Position numbers and translations under genes: made by a program. Source: Xylanimonas oleitrophica (GTDB lineage: Bacteria > Actinomycetota > Actinomycetes > Actinomycetales > Cellulomonadaceae). Taken from it: 64,000 nucleotides of DNA. The stretch spans positions 346,456 through 410,455 of the forward strand of contig NZ_QKWH01000002.1 of NCBI RefSeq assembly GCF_003244315.1. Direction: 5' to 3'. This document shows positions 36,870-45,028 of the stretch, one piece after another (the stretch's first letter is position 1; each line of letters opens with the position of its first letter). Below the pieces are notes generated by a model, which saw nothing but the letters and a program-made list of their open reading frames with translations, did not search any database and was not told where the DNA came from.

Positions 36870-37946
36870 GTGAGCGCGGAGACCGCCGGGAACAGCACGG
36901 ACGACGCCGCGCAGGCTCCGTCGCACCGGTCGGACGTGGCCGTGGTCGTGGTCACCTTCAAGCGCCAGGACCTGCTCGCGCGCCTGTTCGACTCCTTCCG
37001 CGCCATGGGTGAGCAGCCCACCAGGATCGTGGTCGTCGACAACGAGGACTCCCCGGCCACGGCGGAGCTCGTGAGCGCCCTCCGGGCCGACCTGGCCCCT
37101 GCCACCGACGTCGTCTACGCCCCGCAGGAGACCAACACCGGCGGTGCCGGCGGGTTCTCCGCGGGCAGCCGGATCGCGTACGACTCCGGCGCGGACTGGG
37201 TGTGGCTCATGGACGACGACGTCGTCGTGCTCCCCGGTGCGCTCGAGCGCATGCGCCGCTGGACCGACAGGGTCGACGCCGACCTCGCGGCCGGCGTGCC
37301 GCTGGAGCGCACGCACGGGGTGCTGCAGGGCTCGCGCCGCAACTTCGACGGCAGCGCCTTCTACTGGCAGTACCACTTCTGGACCCGGCTGGGCATCCCC
37401 AACCCTGTGGCGCCGCGGCCGTTCGGCGACGACGAGCACGGCTCGCGCTCCCGCCCGATGAACACCGCCTGCTTCGAGGGCGGCCTGGTGCACCGGTCGG
37501 TGATGCAGCGCGTCGGGCTGCCGGACCCGCGGTTCTTCATCTACTGGGACGACACGATCTACGGGTACCTCGCCAGCAAGGTCACGCAGCCGCTCATCGT
37601 GTCCGACCTGATCCTCCAGCGCACCCGCGAGCTCGCGCACCACCGCATCGGCACCACCCGCAAGCTCAACTCCACGAGCGACCTGGCCAGGTACCACATC
37701 CTGCGCAACCGGGGCTACATGGCCCACTACCTGCGCACCCACGGGGACTACAACCCGCTGCTGTTCGGCCTCGGCACGGCGGCGACCCTGGCCAAGGAGG
37801 TCATCCGCCTCTCGCTGGCCGAGGACCGCCGGGCAGGGCTGTCGGAGATCCTCCGCGGCCGGCGCGACGCGCGGAGGCTGTGGCGCGACCGCACCTGGCA
37901 GCCCATGCCGCCGCTCGGTGAGACGACGAGCACGCCCCGCGGCTGA
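36870..37946 (+). CDS. GT2 glycosyltransferase, GlfT1-like
   Basis: 358 residues. VAVVVVTFKRQDLLARLF, RIVVVDNEDS, the NTGGAGGFSAGSRIA loop and WVWLMDDDVVVLP resemble GlfT1 (Rv3782) and the N-GGAGGF loop of GlfT2. In mycobacteria GlfT1 adds the first galactofuranoses to the rhamnosyl-GlcNAc linker; whether it does so here is inferred. FIYWDDTIYGYLA contains the catalytic-type aspartates. I chose GTG at 36870, with GAGGAG 7 nt upstream; the longer frame from 36816 is low complexity. Confidence 0.8.
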   Translation: MSAETAGNSTDDAAQAPSHRSDVAVVVVTFKRQDLLARLFDSFRAMGEQPTRIVVVDNEDSPATAELVSALRADLAPATDVVYAPQETNTGGAGGFSAGSRIAYDSGADWVWLMDDDVVVLPGALERMRRWTDRVDADLAAGVPLERTHGVLQGSRRNFDGSAFYWQYHFWTRLGIPNPVAPRPFGDDEHGSRSRPMNTACFEGGLVHRSVMQRVGLPDPRFFIYWDDTIYGYLASKVTQPLIVSDLILQRTRELAHHRIGTTRKLNSTSDLARYHILRNRGYMAHYLRTHGDYNPLLFGLGTAATLAKEVIRLSLAEDRRAGLSEILRGRRDARRLWRDRTWQPMPPLGETTSTPRG

Positions 37947-37950
37947 CCGC

Positions 37951-38541
37951 TCAGCGGCCCTCGAACCCCGGGTCGATCTCCTCCGGCGTGCGCGCCAGGA
38001 GGTGCGCCACCTGCTCCACGACGACGTCGTGCACCAGGTCGGCGAGATCCTCCTCGTCCTGCGCACGCAGCTCGACCGGCCGGCGGTACACCACGACACG
38101 GGCGGGCTGGCCCGAGTCCGCGGGGAAGCACCTGCCCAGTGGCACCCCGCCGTCCTCCCACGGCGCCGGGTCCGACGGCGGCACGTCCTCCACGGCGAAC
38201 TCCGTCCCGGCCATCTGGCGGGCCCAGGTGCGCTCGAGGTCCTCGACCGCGTCGAGGACGAGGTCGTCGAACTGCTCGGCGCGCGTGCGGTGCGCGGGCA
38301 TCTGCGGGGGCATCAGCGGGCCGCGCAGACCACGCCCTCGCCGGTCGCGCCGGCGGCCGGGGACGACCGCGGGGGCGGCCGCCTGGACCGCGCCGTCGGC
38401 GGGACCCGGCGCGGCGTCGGGGGCGAGCGGCCGCGCGGGCTCGAGGTCCGGCACCGGCAGCGAGCCGGAGCGCTGGCGCCGCGAGCGGCCGTGCGGGCGC
38501 GGGGCCGGGGACGAGCCGCGCGACGAGCCGAAGATTCCCAC
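37951..38541 (-). CDS. Metallopeptidase-family protein (Rv3259-like) with degenerate motif
   Basis: 196 residues. The first 75 are basic and disordered. The remainder resembles the zincin-like metallopeptidase group placed beside WhiB2 in actinobacteria (mycobacterial Rv3259). Where family members with activity have HExxH, this protein reads EQVAH at residues 176-180, so both the first His and the catalytic Glu are replaced. It is probably not an active protease. GTG at 38541 has TAGAGT 6 nt upstream. It ends 4 bp from the convergent GlfT1-like gene. Confidence 0.75.
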   Translation of the reverse strand: MGIFGSSRGSSPAPRPHGRSRRQRSGSLPVPDLEPARPLAPDAAPGPADGAVQAAAPAVVPGRRRDRRGRGLRGPLMPPQMPAHRTRAEQFDDLVLDAVEDLERTWARQMAGTEFAVEDVPPSDPAPWEDGGVPLGRCFPADSGQPARVVVYRRPVELRAQDEEDLADLVHDVVVEQVAHLLARTPEEIDPGFEGR

Positions 38542-38547
38542 CGCTCG

Positions 38548-38553
38548 ACTCTA
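38548..38553 (-). promoter_or_regulatory. Candidate -10, leaderless (gene at 38541)
   Basis: TAGAGT then 6 nt (CGAGCG) then GTG on the minus strand. Confidence 0.5.
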
Positions 38554-38658
38554 TCCCCGCCCTCGACACCAGGGTCGCGGTACCGCTCGTGGGCGTGCCG
38601 TGGGTCACGGTGGGGTCACGGTGCGGCGTGGATCGCAGGTCAGAGGGTCGCGGGGGCG

Positions 38659-38664
38659 TAGGGT
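38659..38664 (+). promoter_or_regulatory. Candidate -10, leaderless (DUF3499)
   Basis: TAGGGT then 6 nt (CACCGC) then GTG at 38671. Divergent from the -10 at 38548. Confidence 0.5.
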
Positions 38665-38670
38665 CACCGC

Positions 38671-39030
38671 GTGAGATCGGTCAGGCAGTGCTCCCGCACG
38701 GCATGCACGCGTGCAGCCGTCGCGACGCTCACCTATGTCTACGCGGACTCGACCGCCGTGCTCGGGCCGCTGGCCCAGCACGCCGAGCCGCACAGCTACG
38801 ACCTGTGCGCCGACCACGCCGAACGCCTGACGGCGCCCCGCGGGTGGGAGGTCGTCCGGCTCTCGCCGCAGTTCGTGGAGCGAGGGCCGTCGCCCGACGA
38901 CCTGTCCGCCCTGGCGGAGGCCGTGCGCGAGGCCGGCCGCGTGACCCCGGCCGCGGCGCCGGAGCCGGCGTCCGTCACCGAGACGTCCCGGCGCGGGCAC
39001 CTGCGCGTGCTGCGCGCCGACGCCGACTGA
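38671..39030 (+). CDS. DUF3499 family protein
   Basis: 119 residues. Matches the small actinobacterial DUF3499 family (mycobacterial Rv3258c, beside whiB2 and manB). A Cys pair CSRTAC near residue 7-12 and CADHAE around residue 46 may bind zinc. The rest (TYVYADSTAVLGPLA) looks like a small beta fold; the C-terminal 35 residues are probably disordered. No function is known. GTG start chosen because of the leaderless -10. Confidence 0.85.
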   Translation: MRSVRQCSRTACTRAAVATLTYVYADSTAVLGPLAQHAEPHSYDLCADHAERLTAPRGWEVVRLSPQFVERGPSPDDLSALAEAVREAGRVTPAAAPEPASVTETSRRGHLRVLRADAD

Positions 39031-39044
39031 ACGCCCGGGCGTGA

Positions 39045-39083
39045 GAGAGGGGCCCGGCAGCCGATGGCTGCCGGGCCCCTCTC
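39045..39083. terminator. Strong bidirectional terminator, 17-bp perfect stem
   Basis: GAGAGGGGCCCGGCAGC (39045-39061) pairs fully with 39067-39083 around CGATG. Located between convergent DUF3499 and manA. Confidence 0.85.
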
Positions 39084-39149
39084 GCGTGCAGGGGCGCGCA
39101 CCGGCCCGGTGGTGCGAGGTGTGGTCCGGTGTGCGCGGCGCGGGACCGG

Positions 39150-40406
39150 TCAGGGCACCCAGGCGCCGACGGCGCGGCCGTTGCCGACGAGCTCGACCGG
39201 CCCGGCGGCGTGGGTGACGAACAGCGAGCGGCCGCGAGGCAGCGGGCACGTGCCGCCGCCGTGCCGCAGCGCGAGGTCGCCGTCGAGGGCGAGCACGATC
39301 CGGGGGCCCGAGTCGTGCCACGGCACGGGCTCCGACGCCTCGACGTCGGCGAGCGCGAGGGCGAACTCCTGCACGGGGGCGCGGTAGGTGGTCAGGCGGC
39401 TGCGGGTGCCGCGGACGGAGACGGCCGGCGAGGCGGGGTGGCGCGGCTCGAACGAGGCGCACTCCACGAGCGCGGGCTCGTCGACGTGCTTGCTGGTGAG
39501 CCCGGCGCGGAGCACGTTGTCGGAGCTGGCCATGACCTCCACGCCCAGGCCGGAGAGGTAGGCGTGCACCTCCCCGGCGGGCACGTAGATCGCCTCGCCG
39601 GGCCGCAGCACCACCCGGTTGAGCAGCAGGGACACCAGCGCGCCCGGGTCGCCCGGGAACTGCTCGGCGAGCTGGACCACGGTGGCGTCCTCGAGCGGGT
39701 GGGGGGACCCGGCGTCGAGCCGGCTCCGTACGGACCCGACGGCGGCGGCGACGTCCTGCGCGCAGCGTGCCGCGCCGCGGACCCCGACGAGGGTGGTGAA
39801 CGCGGCCCGTACGCCGCGGGCGGTGCGGTCGTGCCGCAGCGCCGCGCGGACCTCGTCGAGCAGCCGCCCCTCGAGCCCGTGCAGGAGGCGCAGGGCCGAC
39901 CGGGGGGTGCGGAAACCCGCGAGCGCGTCGAACCGGGTCAGGGCGACGAGCAGCTCGGGCTTGTGCTGGTCGTCGTGGAAGGAGCGCACGGGGGAGCCCG
40001 GCGCCACCCCTTCGCGGTTCTCCCGGTTGAAGCCCGCGCGCGCGGCGTGCGGGCGGGGGTGGACCTGCAGGGAGAGCGCCTGCTGCGCGGCGAGGACCTT
40101 GAGCAGGTAGGGCAGGCGGGGGCCGAACTCGGCGGAGACCCGGTGACCCAGCGCGGCGCGCGGGTCGGCGCGCACGAGGTCGTCGAGCCGGGCGGCCTCG
40201 GCGTGCGGTGCGGGGGCGTGCGGTGCGGGGGCCGGGGTGGCGAGGGCGGGCGTGGCGAGCGAGGGTGCGCTGGGGTGGGCGCCGAGCCACAGCTCGGCGG
40301 CGGGGCGCCCGTCCGGCACGGTGCCGAGGAGCTCGTGCACGGCGGTGGGCGAGCCCCAGTCGTAGTGCTGGACGGTGTTGTCCAGCGTGAACACCCCCAC
40401 GCCCAC
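39150..40406 (-). CDS. manA: Mannose-6-phosphate isomerase, class I
   Basis: 418 residues; interconverts fructose-6-P and mannose-6-P, feeding mannose into glycans. Type I PMI features: NTVQHYDWGSPTAV, the zinc ligands in SLQVHP (Gln, His), HKPELLVAL (Glu) and EVHAYL (His), and the family phrase VMASSDNVLRAGLTSKHVD. Residues about 51-70 hold a Pro/Ala/His-rich insertion encoded by short DNA repeats. GTG at 40406 is preceded by AGGAGGT. Paired head-to-head with manB. Confidence 0.95.
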   Translation of the reverse strand: MGVGVFTLDNTVQHYDWGSPTAVHELLGTVPDGRPAAELWLGAHPSAPSLATPALATPAPAPHAPAPHAEAARLDDLVRADPRAALGHRVSAEFGPRLPYLLKVLAAQQALSLQVHPRPHAARAGFNRENREGVAPGSPVRSFHDDQHKPELLVALTRFDALAGFRTPRSALRLLHGLEGRLLDEVRAALRHDRTARGVRAAFTTLVGVRGAARCAQDVAAAVGSVRSRLDAGSPHPLEDATVVQLAEQFPGDPGALVSLLLNRVVLRPGEAIYVPAGEVHAYLSGLGVEVMASSDNVLRAGLTSKHVDEPALVECASFEPRHPASPAVSVRGTRSRLTTYRAPVQEFALALADVEASEPVPWHDSGPRIVLALDGDLALRHGGGTCPLPRGRSLFVTHAAGPVELVGNGRAVGAWVP

Positions 40407-40500
40407 CGTCCACCTCCTCGCCGTGCCGTGTGCTCCGGTCGGTGCGCCTGCGCGGGCACCCGCTCACCAGGCGTCAGCCTCCCACACCGCCCCCGCACCG

Positions 40501-40506
40501 TAGGCT
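40501..40506 (+). promoter_or_regulatory. Candidate -10, leaderless (manB)
   Basis: TAGGCT then 6 nt (GTCCGG) then GTG at 40513. Confidence 0.5.
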
Positions 40507-40512
40507 GTCCGG

Positions 40513-41976
40513 GTGACGCTCGACCTGTCCTCGATCATCAAGGCCTACGACGTGCGGGGCACCGTCCCGGACCAGCTCTCGCCGCAGGTGGCCGAGGCGA
40601 TCGGCGCGGCGTTCGCGCGCGTCGTCGTGCTCCCGGAGGCGCCGGCAGGCGCCCGGCCCCGCGTCGTCGTCGGCAACGACATGCGCGAGTCGGGACCGGA
40701 GCTCGTGGAGGCCTTCGCCCGCGGGGTCACGGCCGCGGGGGCCGACGTCGTGCGGATCGGTCTGTGCTCGACCGACGGCCTCTACTTCGCCTCGGGCTCC
40801 CGGTCGGTCCCCGGGGCGATGTTCACCGCCTCGCACAACCCGGCCGAGTACAACGGCATCAAGCTGTGCCGTGCCGGGGCGCGGCCCGTGGGCCAGGAGA
40901 CGGGGCTGACGGCGGTGCGCGAGCTCGCGCAGACCTACCTCGAGCAGGGGCTGCCCGCTGCGGCCGAGGAGCCGGGGACGCTCGCCGACGAGGACCTGCT
41001 GGCCGGCTACGCGGCGTTCCTGCGCGGCCTGGTGGACCTCTCGGGGATCCGCCCGCTGAAGGTGGTGGTCGATGCCGGCAACGGCATGGGCGGCCACACG
41101 GTCCCGGCGGTGCTGGGCACCGGCGCCGGCCTGCCGGAGCTGCCGCTCGAGGTGGTGCCCCTGTACTTCGAGCTGGACGGCTCGTTCCCCCACCACGAGG
41201 CCAACCCGCTGGAGCCGGAGAACCTGCGCGACCTGCAGGCCGCCGTCGTGGAGCACGGCGCCGACCTGGGCCTGGCGTTCGACGGCGACGCCGACCGCTG
41301 CTTCGTCGTGGACGAGAACGGGCGTGCCGTCTCGCCGTCGGCCATCACGGCGCTGGTGGGCCTGCGCGAGGTGCTCAAGGAGAAGGAGGCCGGCCGCGGG
41401 GCCACGGTGATCCACAACCTCATCACCTCGCGCGCCGTGCCGGACCTGCTCGAGGCCGCCGGGGCGAGGACGGTGCGCACCCGGGTGGGCCACTCCTTCA
41501 TCAAGGCGCAGATGGCCGAGCACGAGGCCGTGTTCGGCGGCGAGCACAGCGCCCACTACTACTTCCGCGACTTCTTCTTCGCCGACACCGGCATGCTCGC
41601 GGCGATGCACGTGCTCGCCGCCCTCGGGTCGCAGGACCACCCGCTGTCCGCGCTGGCGGAGATGTACGAGCCGTACGTCGCCTCGGGGGAGATCAACTCC
41701 CGCGTGAGCGACGTCGCCGCGGCGCGCGCCCGAGTCCTGGAGGCGTACACCGCCGCGTACCCGGGCATCGACGTCGACGAGCTCGACGGGGTGACCGTGT
41801 CCCACTGGGACGGCCACCCGCAGTGGTGGTTCAACCTGCGGGCCTCGAACACCGAGCCGCTGCTGCGCCTGAACGTCGAGGCGGCGGACGAGGACATCAT
41901 GGAGAAGGTGCGCGACGACGTGCTGTCGCTCGTGCGTGAGGTGGCCGCCCCGGCCACGGAGACGGAGCAGCCATGA
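40513..41976 (+). CDS. manB: Phosphomannomutase/phosphoglucomutase
   Basis: 487 residues; converts mannose-6-P to mannose-1-P (and may act on glucose phosphates). Alpha-D-phosphohexomutase hallmarks: the N-terminal KAYDVRG, the phosphoserine loop TASHNPAEYNG, the metal loop DGDADRC, the sugar-specificity loop GGEHSAHYYFRDF, and the phosphate loop RASNTEPLLRLN. No GDP-mannose pyrophosphorylase gene is in the window. The ATGA overlap with the Trm112-like gene suggests co-translation. Confidence 0.95.
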   Translation: MTLDLSSIIKAYDVRGTVPDQLSPQVAEAIGAAFARVVVLPEAPAGARPRVVVGNDMRESGPELVEAFARGVTAAGADVVRIGLCSTDGLYFASGSRSVPGAMFTASHNPAEYNGIKLCRAGARPVGQETGLTAVRELAQTYLEQGLPAAAEEPGTLADEDLLAGYAAFLRGLVDLSGIRPLKVVVDAGNGMGGHTVPAVLGTGAGLPELPLEVVPLYFELDGSFPHHEANPLEPENLRDLQAAVVEHGADLGLAFDGDADRCFVVDENGRAVSPSAITALVGLREVLKEKEAGRGATVIHNLITSRAVPDLLEAAGARTVRTRVGHSFIKAQMAEHEAVFGGEHSAHYYFRDFFFADTGMLAAMHVLAALGSQDHPLSALAEMYEPYVASGEINSRVSDVAAARARVLEAYTAAYPGIDVDELDGVTVSHWDGHPQWWFNLRASNTEPLLRLNVEAADEDIMEKVRDDVLSLVREVAAPATETEQP

Positions 41977-42167
41977 CCGGCATCGACATCGACCCCTGGG
42001 TGCGCAGCGTGCTGCGCTGCCCCGTCACCGGCGCCGAGCTCGTCGACGGCGTGGGCCCTGACGGCCAGCCGGAGCTGCGCTCCACCGACCCGGAGCGGCC
42101 GCTGGCCTACCCGGTGCGCGACGGCGTGCCTGTGCTGCTCGAGTCGGACGCGCGGCCCCTGCGCTGA
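41973..42167 (+). CDS. Trm112-family small protein
   Basis: 64 residues. Trm112-like proteins are small zinc-ribbon-like partners of methyltransferases. Here the motif is LRCPVTGAELVDG near the N-terminus and YPVRDGVPVLLESDARPL at the C-terminus, which is the conserved IPILL-type end. Only one Cys is present, so zinc may not be bound. It begins inside the manB stop (ATGA). This manB-Trm112 order is common in actinobacteria. Confidence 0.85.
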   Translation: MTGIDIDPWVRSVLRCPVTGAELVDGVGPDGQPELRSTDPERPLAYPVRDGVPVLLESDARPLR

Positions 42168-42219
42168 TCTGGGCTGACCGGGCTGACCGCGCGCTGACCT
42201 GCGCCGGCCGCGTGGTGGT

Positions 42220-44127
42220 TCAGCGGCCCGCCGCGTAGCCCTGCGCCCCGCGCGGGTTGGCGGCGGCGCCCAGCAGCCCGGTGCCCGGGTCGCGCGTGAC
42301 GGCGGACAGCCGCCCCAGCGCCCAGTCCCCGGCGAGCGTCACCTGGTGGCCACGGGCCACCAGCCCGGCCACGACGTCGGCGCCCAGGCGGTCCTCCACC
42401 ACCGCACCGGCCGGCGTCCACGTGCGGGGCCAGAACGAGCCCGGCATCGACGTCGTGTGCAGGGCGGGGGCGTCGATCGCCTCCTGCGGGGTGTACCCGC
42501 CGACCAGGACGCGCAGCAGCATCAGGAGCTGCCACTGGTCCTGCTGGTCCCCGCCCGGGGACCCGAGCGCCATGACCGGCTGACCGTCGCGCAGCACGAG
42601 CGTGGGTGTCAGGGTGGTGCGCGGGCGGGCACCGGGTCGCAGCGCCGACGGCGACGACTCGTCCAGCCAGGTCATCTGCAGGCGCGTGCCCAGGCAGAAG
42701 CCCAGGCCCGGCACGGTCGGGGAGGACTGCAGCCACCCGCCGGACGGGGTCGCGCTGACCATGTTGCCCCACCGGTCCACGACGTCGATGTGGCAGGTGT
42801 CGCCCCGCGTCGCCCCCAGGGCGTCGGGCACGGGGTCCACGGCGGCGTCCACGGGCACGGCCGCCACGGTGGGCTCGCCCACGCTCGTGACGGTGGGCTC
42901 CCCGACGCCCGGAGCACCCGGCAGGGAGCCGGGCGCCGCGGTGAGCGCGGACGACGTGCGCAGCGCAGGCAGGGGCGGCGTGGGCCGTCCGGGGACGGAC
43001 CCGGGGCGCACCTCGGCCGAGGCACGCTCGCCGATCAGGGCACGGCGCTCGGCCGCGTACCCGTCGGAGAGCAGGTGGGCCAGCACCACCGGGTCGGCGC
43101 CCTCCCCGTACCAGGCGTCACGGTCGGCCATCGCGAGCTTGAGCGCCTCCAGCACCGTGTGCGCGCCGGCCTCGGTGGACGGGTCCAGCAGGGAGTCGTC
43201 GAGGCCCTCGAGGATCTTCAGCGCCTGCAGCAGCACGGGCCCCTGACCCCAGGGGCCGGTCTTGGCGACGGTGTGGCCACGGAACGTGACCGTCGTGGCC
43301 TCCTCGAACGAGGCCGAGAACGCAGCGACGTCGGCCGCCGTCATCACGCCCGCGTGGTCGGCGCCGTCGGAGTGGCGGTGCGGGGTGCGCACGAACTCCT
43401 CGACGGCGGGCCCGACGACGTCGCGCCACGCGTCGCGGGCGGCGTCGATCGCCGCGGCCCGCGACGCGCCGTCGGCCAGGGCCCGCCCCTCCGCCTCCAC
43501 CAGAGCCTCCAGCACGCCGGCGTACTCCGGGTCGGTGACCATCTCACCGGGCTCGGGCACCCGGCCGTCCGGCATCCACCGCTGTGCCGAGGTGGGCCAG
43601 TGCTCCCGGAACAGGCCGGCCACCGAGCCGATCGTCGCGGCCACCCGCCCCAGCAGCGGGTGCCCGTCACGCGCGTACCCGATCGCGAACCGCAGCACGT
43701 CAGCCACCGACCACGTGCCGTGGTCGCGCAGGAGCAGCAGCCACGCGTCCACCGCGCCCGGCACGGCGGCGGCCAGCGCCCCTGAGCCCGGCACCAGGTC
43801 CAGGCCCTGCGCGCGGTAGTGCTCGATCGTCGCACCGGCGGGGGCCGGCCCCTGCCCCGCCAGCACCACGGGACGCCCCGGGTCGTCGGCCGTGGCGAAC
43901 ACCCCCGTCATGTCCCCACCCGGCCCGTTGAGGTGCGGCTCCACCACGTGCAGCACGAACGCCCCCGCCACCGCGGCGTCGAACGCCGTGCCGTCCCGCT
44001 CCAGCACGGCCTGGGCGCTCGCGGTCGCGAGCCAGTGCGTCGAGGCCGCCATGCCGAACGTGCCCCGCAGGTCGGGTCGCGTCAGGTGGGCGGGGGCGGG
44101 GACGAAGGCGCTGGTGGGGCTGCTCAC
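42220..44127 (-). CDS. Gamma-glutamyltransferase family protein
   Basis: 635 residues; Ntn-hydrolase that transfers or hydrolyses gamma-glutamyl groups. The precursor is expected to self-cleave before Thr444 in RGDTCHIDVVDRWGNMVS. Substrate-binding motif LGSPGGDQQ and the N-terminal region MAASTHWLATASAQAVLERDGTAFDAAVA also fit the family. No signal peptide is seen, unlike periplasmic GGTs, so it may be cytosolic. GTG at 44127 is preferred because GAGG lies upstream and the extended frame (to 44202) is a repetitive purine-rich tract. Confidence 0.9.
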   Translation of the reverse strand: MSSPTSAFVPAPAHLTRPDLRGTFGMAASTHWLATASAQAVLERDGTAFDAAVAGAFVLHVVEPHLNGPGGDMTGVFATADDPGRPVVLAGQGPAPAGATIEHYRAQGLDLVPGSGALAAAVPGAVDAWLLLLRDHGTWSVADVLRFAIGYARDGHPLLGRVAATIGSVAGLFREHWPTSAQRWMPDGRVPEPGEMVTDPEYAGVLEALVEAEGRALADGASRAAAIDAARDAWRDVVGPAVEEFVRTPHRHSDGADHAGVMTAADVAAFSASFEEATTVTFRGHTVAKTGPWGQGPVLLQALKILEGLDDSLLDPSTEAGAHTVLEALKLAMADRDAWYGEGADPVVLAHLLSDGYAAERRALIGERASAEVRPGSVPGRPTPPLPALRTSSALTAAPGSLPGAPGVGEPTVTSVGEPTVAAVPVDAAVDPVPDALGATRGDTCHIDVVDRWGNMVSATPSGGWLQSSPTVPGLGFCLGTRLQMTWLDESSPSALRPGARPRTTLTPTLVLRDGQPVMALGSPGGDQQDQWQLLMLLRVLVGGYTPQEAIDAPALHTTSMPGSFWPRTWTPAGAVVEDRLGADVVAGLVARGHQVTLAGDWALGRLSAVTRDPGTGLLGAAANPRGAQGYAAGR

Positions 44128-44214
44128 GGAAGACCTCGCTCGGGGAGACGGTGCGGACAGGGGGAGACGGGGAGCAGGAGGAGACAGGGACCAGGAGAGC
44201 ACAGGGCGGGTGGG

Positions 44215-44928
44215 TCAGGCGGGCCGGTCCTCCGAGCCGTGGCCCAGCACGGCCACGACGGCGGTGATGAGGGCCGACAGCGCGACGCCCCACGCCAGGT
44301 GGAGCTGCAGCAGCAGGGCTCCGGCCGCCGCGCCCGCGCCGATCAGCAGCACGGCCAGCGCCCGGCGCGCCCACGGCTGCCCGACGCCGCGGCCCAGCCA
44401 CGAGTCGGCCGCCAGGCCCGTGATCGTCGACGTCACCACCACGGTGGTGACGTCCTTGACGGCCACGTGACGGGCCGCCGCGGCCTGCGCGCCCATCGCG
44501 AGCGCCAGCCCGGCGGCCAGGGCGACCTCCACGGAGCGCAGGTAGCCGCTGTCGGTCTCGCCCGGCCCGCTCGTGGCGGCCGTCGGGTCGGCCAGCACGA
44601 GGGCGAGGGCCACCAGCGCGTGGGCGACGGCGACGGCGGCCAGCAGCGCCGTCGTGCGCGCCGACCACCCGGCCGCGGTGCCGCGCAGCACCCGCCCGGC
44701 CACCGCAGCCCCGAGCATGAACGCCGCGAGAGCCACCAGGGGGCCGGTGACGGGCAGGTCGTCGGCACCGGCGATCCCCATGCCGAGGATGACCACGTTG
44801 CCGGTCATGTTGCCCGTGAAGACCCGGTCGAGCCCGAGGTAGCCGACGGCGTCCGCGATCCCGGTCGAGAAGGTCAGGGCCAGCATGAGGACCAGGTGGA
44901 GGCGGTCGCGGGAGAGGCGGTTCAGCAC
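44215..44928 (-). CDS. DUF1275 (YoaK) membrane protein
   Basis: 237 residues with six to seven membrane helices. Family motifs: LALTFSTGIADAVGYLGLDRVFTGNMTGNVVILGM near the N-terminus and DVTTVVVTSTITGLAAD in the second half. Function unknown, thought to be a transporter-like protein. GTG at 44928 is favoured because TAGGTT lies 7 nt upstream; a TTG at 44937 is an alternative. Confidence 0.85.
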   Translation of the reverse strand: MLNRLSRDRLHLVLMLALTFSTGIADAVGYLGLDRVFTGNMTGNVVILGMGIAGADDLPVTGPLVALAAFMLGAAVAGRVLRGTAAGWSARTTALLAAVAVAHALVALALVLADPTAATSGPGETDSGYLRSVEVALAAGLALAMGAQAAAARHVAVKDVTTVVVTSTITGLAADSWLGRGVGQPWARRALAVLLIGAGAAAGALLLQLHLAWGVALSALITAVVAVLGHGSEDRPA

Positions 44929-44935
44929 GAGGCAC

Positions 44936-44941
44936 AACCTA
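44936..44941 (-). promoter_or_regulatory. Candidate -10, leaderless (DUF1275)
   Basis: TAGGTT then 7 nt then GTG at 44928 on the minus strand. Confidence 0.45.
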
Positions 44942-45028
44942 ACCGGCGGTCCGTCCGCCGAGGCAGCACGCGGGCCGCCGGGTCCGGACGGTGGTCCGGA
45001 CCGGGCGGCCCTGGTGCGTGCACGGAGG

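Noticed and set aside
34287..38099. 1270-residue minus-strand frame
   Set aside because: Antisense to the GT2, DUF5719 and GlfT1-like genes, with no recognisable domain.
42168..42219. gggctgacc repeats after the Trm112-like gene
   Set aside because: Only two or three short imperfect copies; no hairpin or conserved element.
44128..44205. N-terminal extension of the gamma-glutamyltransferase and a purine-rich G-quadruplex-like tract
   Set aside because: The extension is repetitive with no signal peptide; the GGGGAGACGG runs are irregular and no function can be supported.
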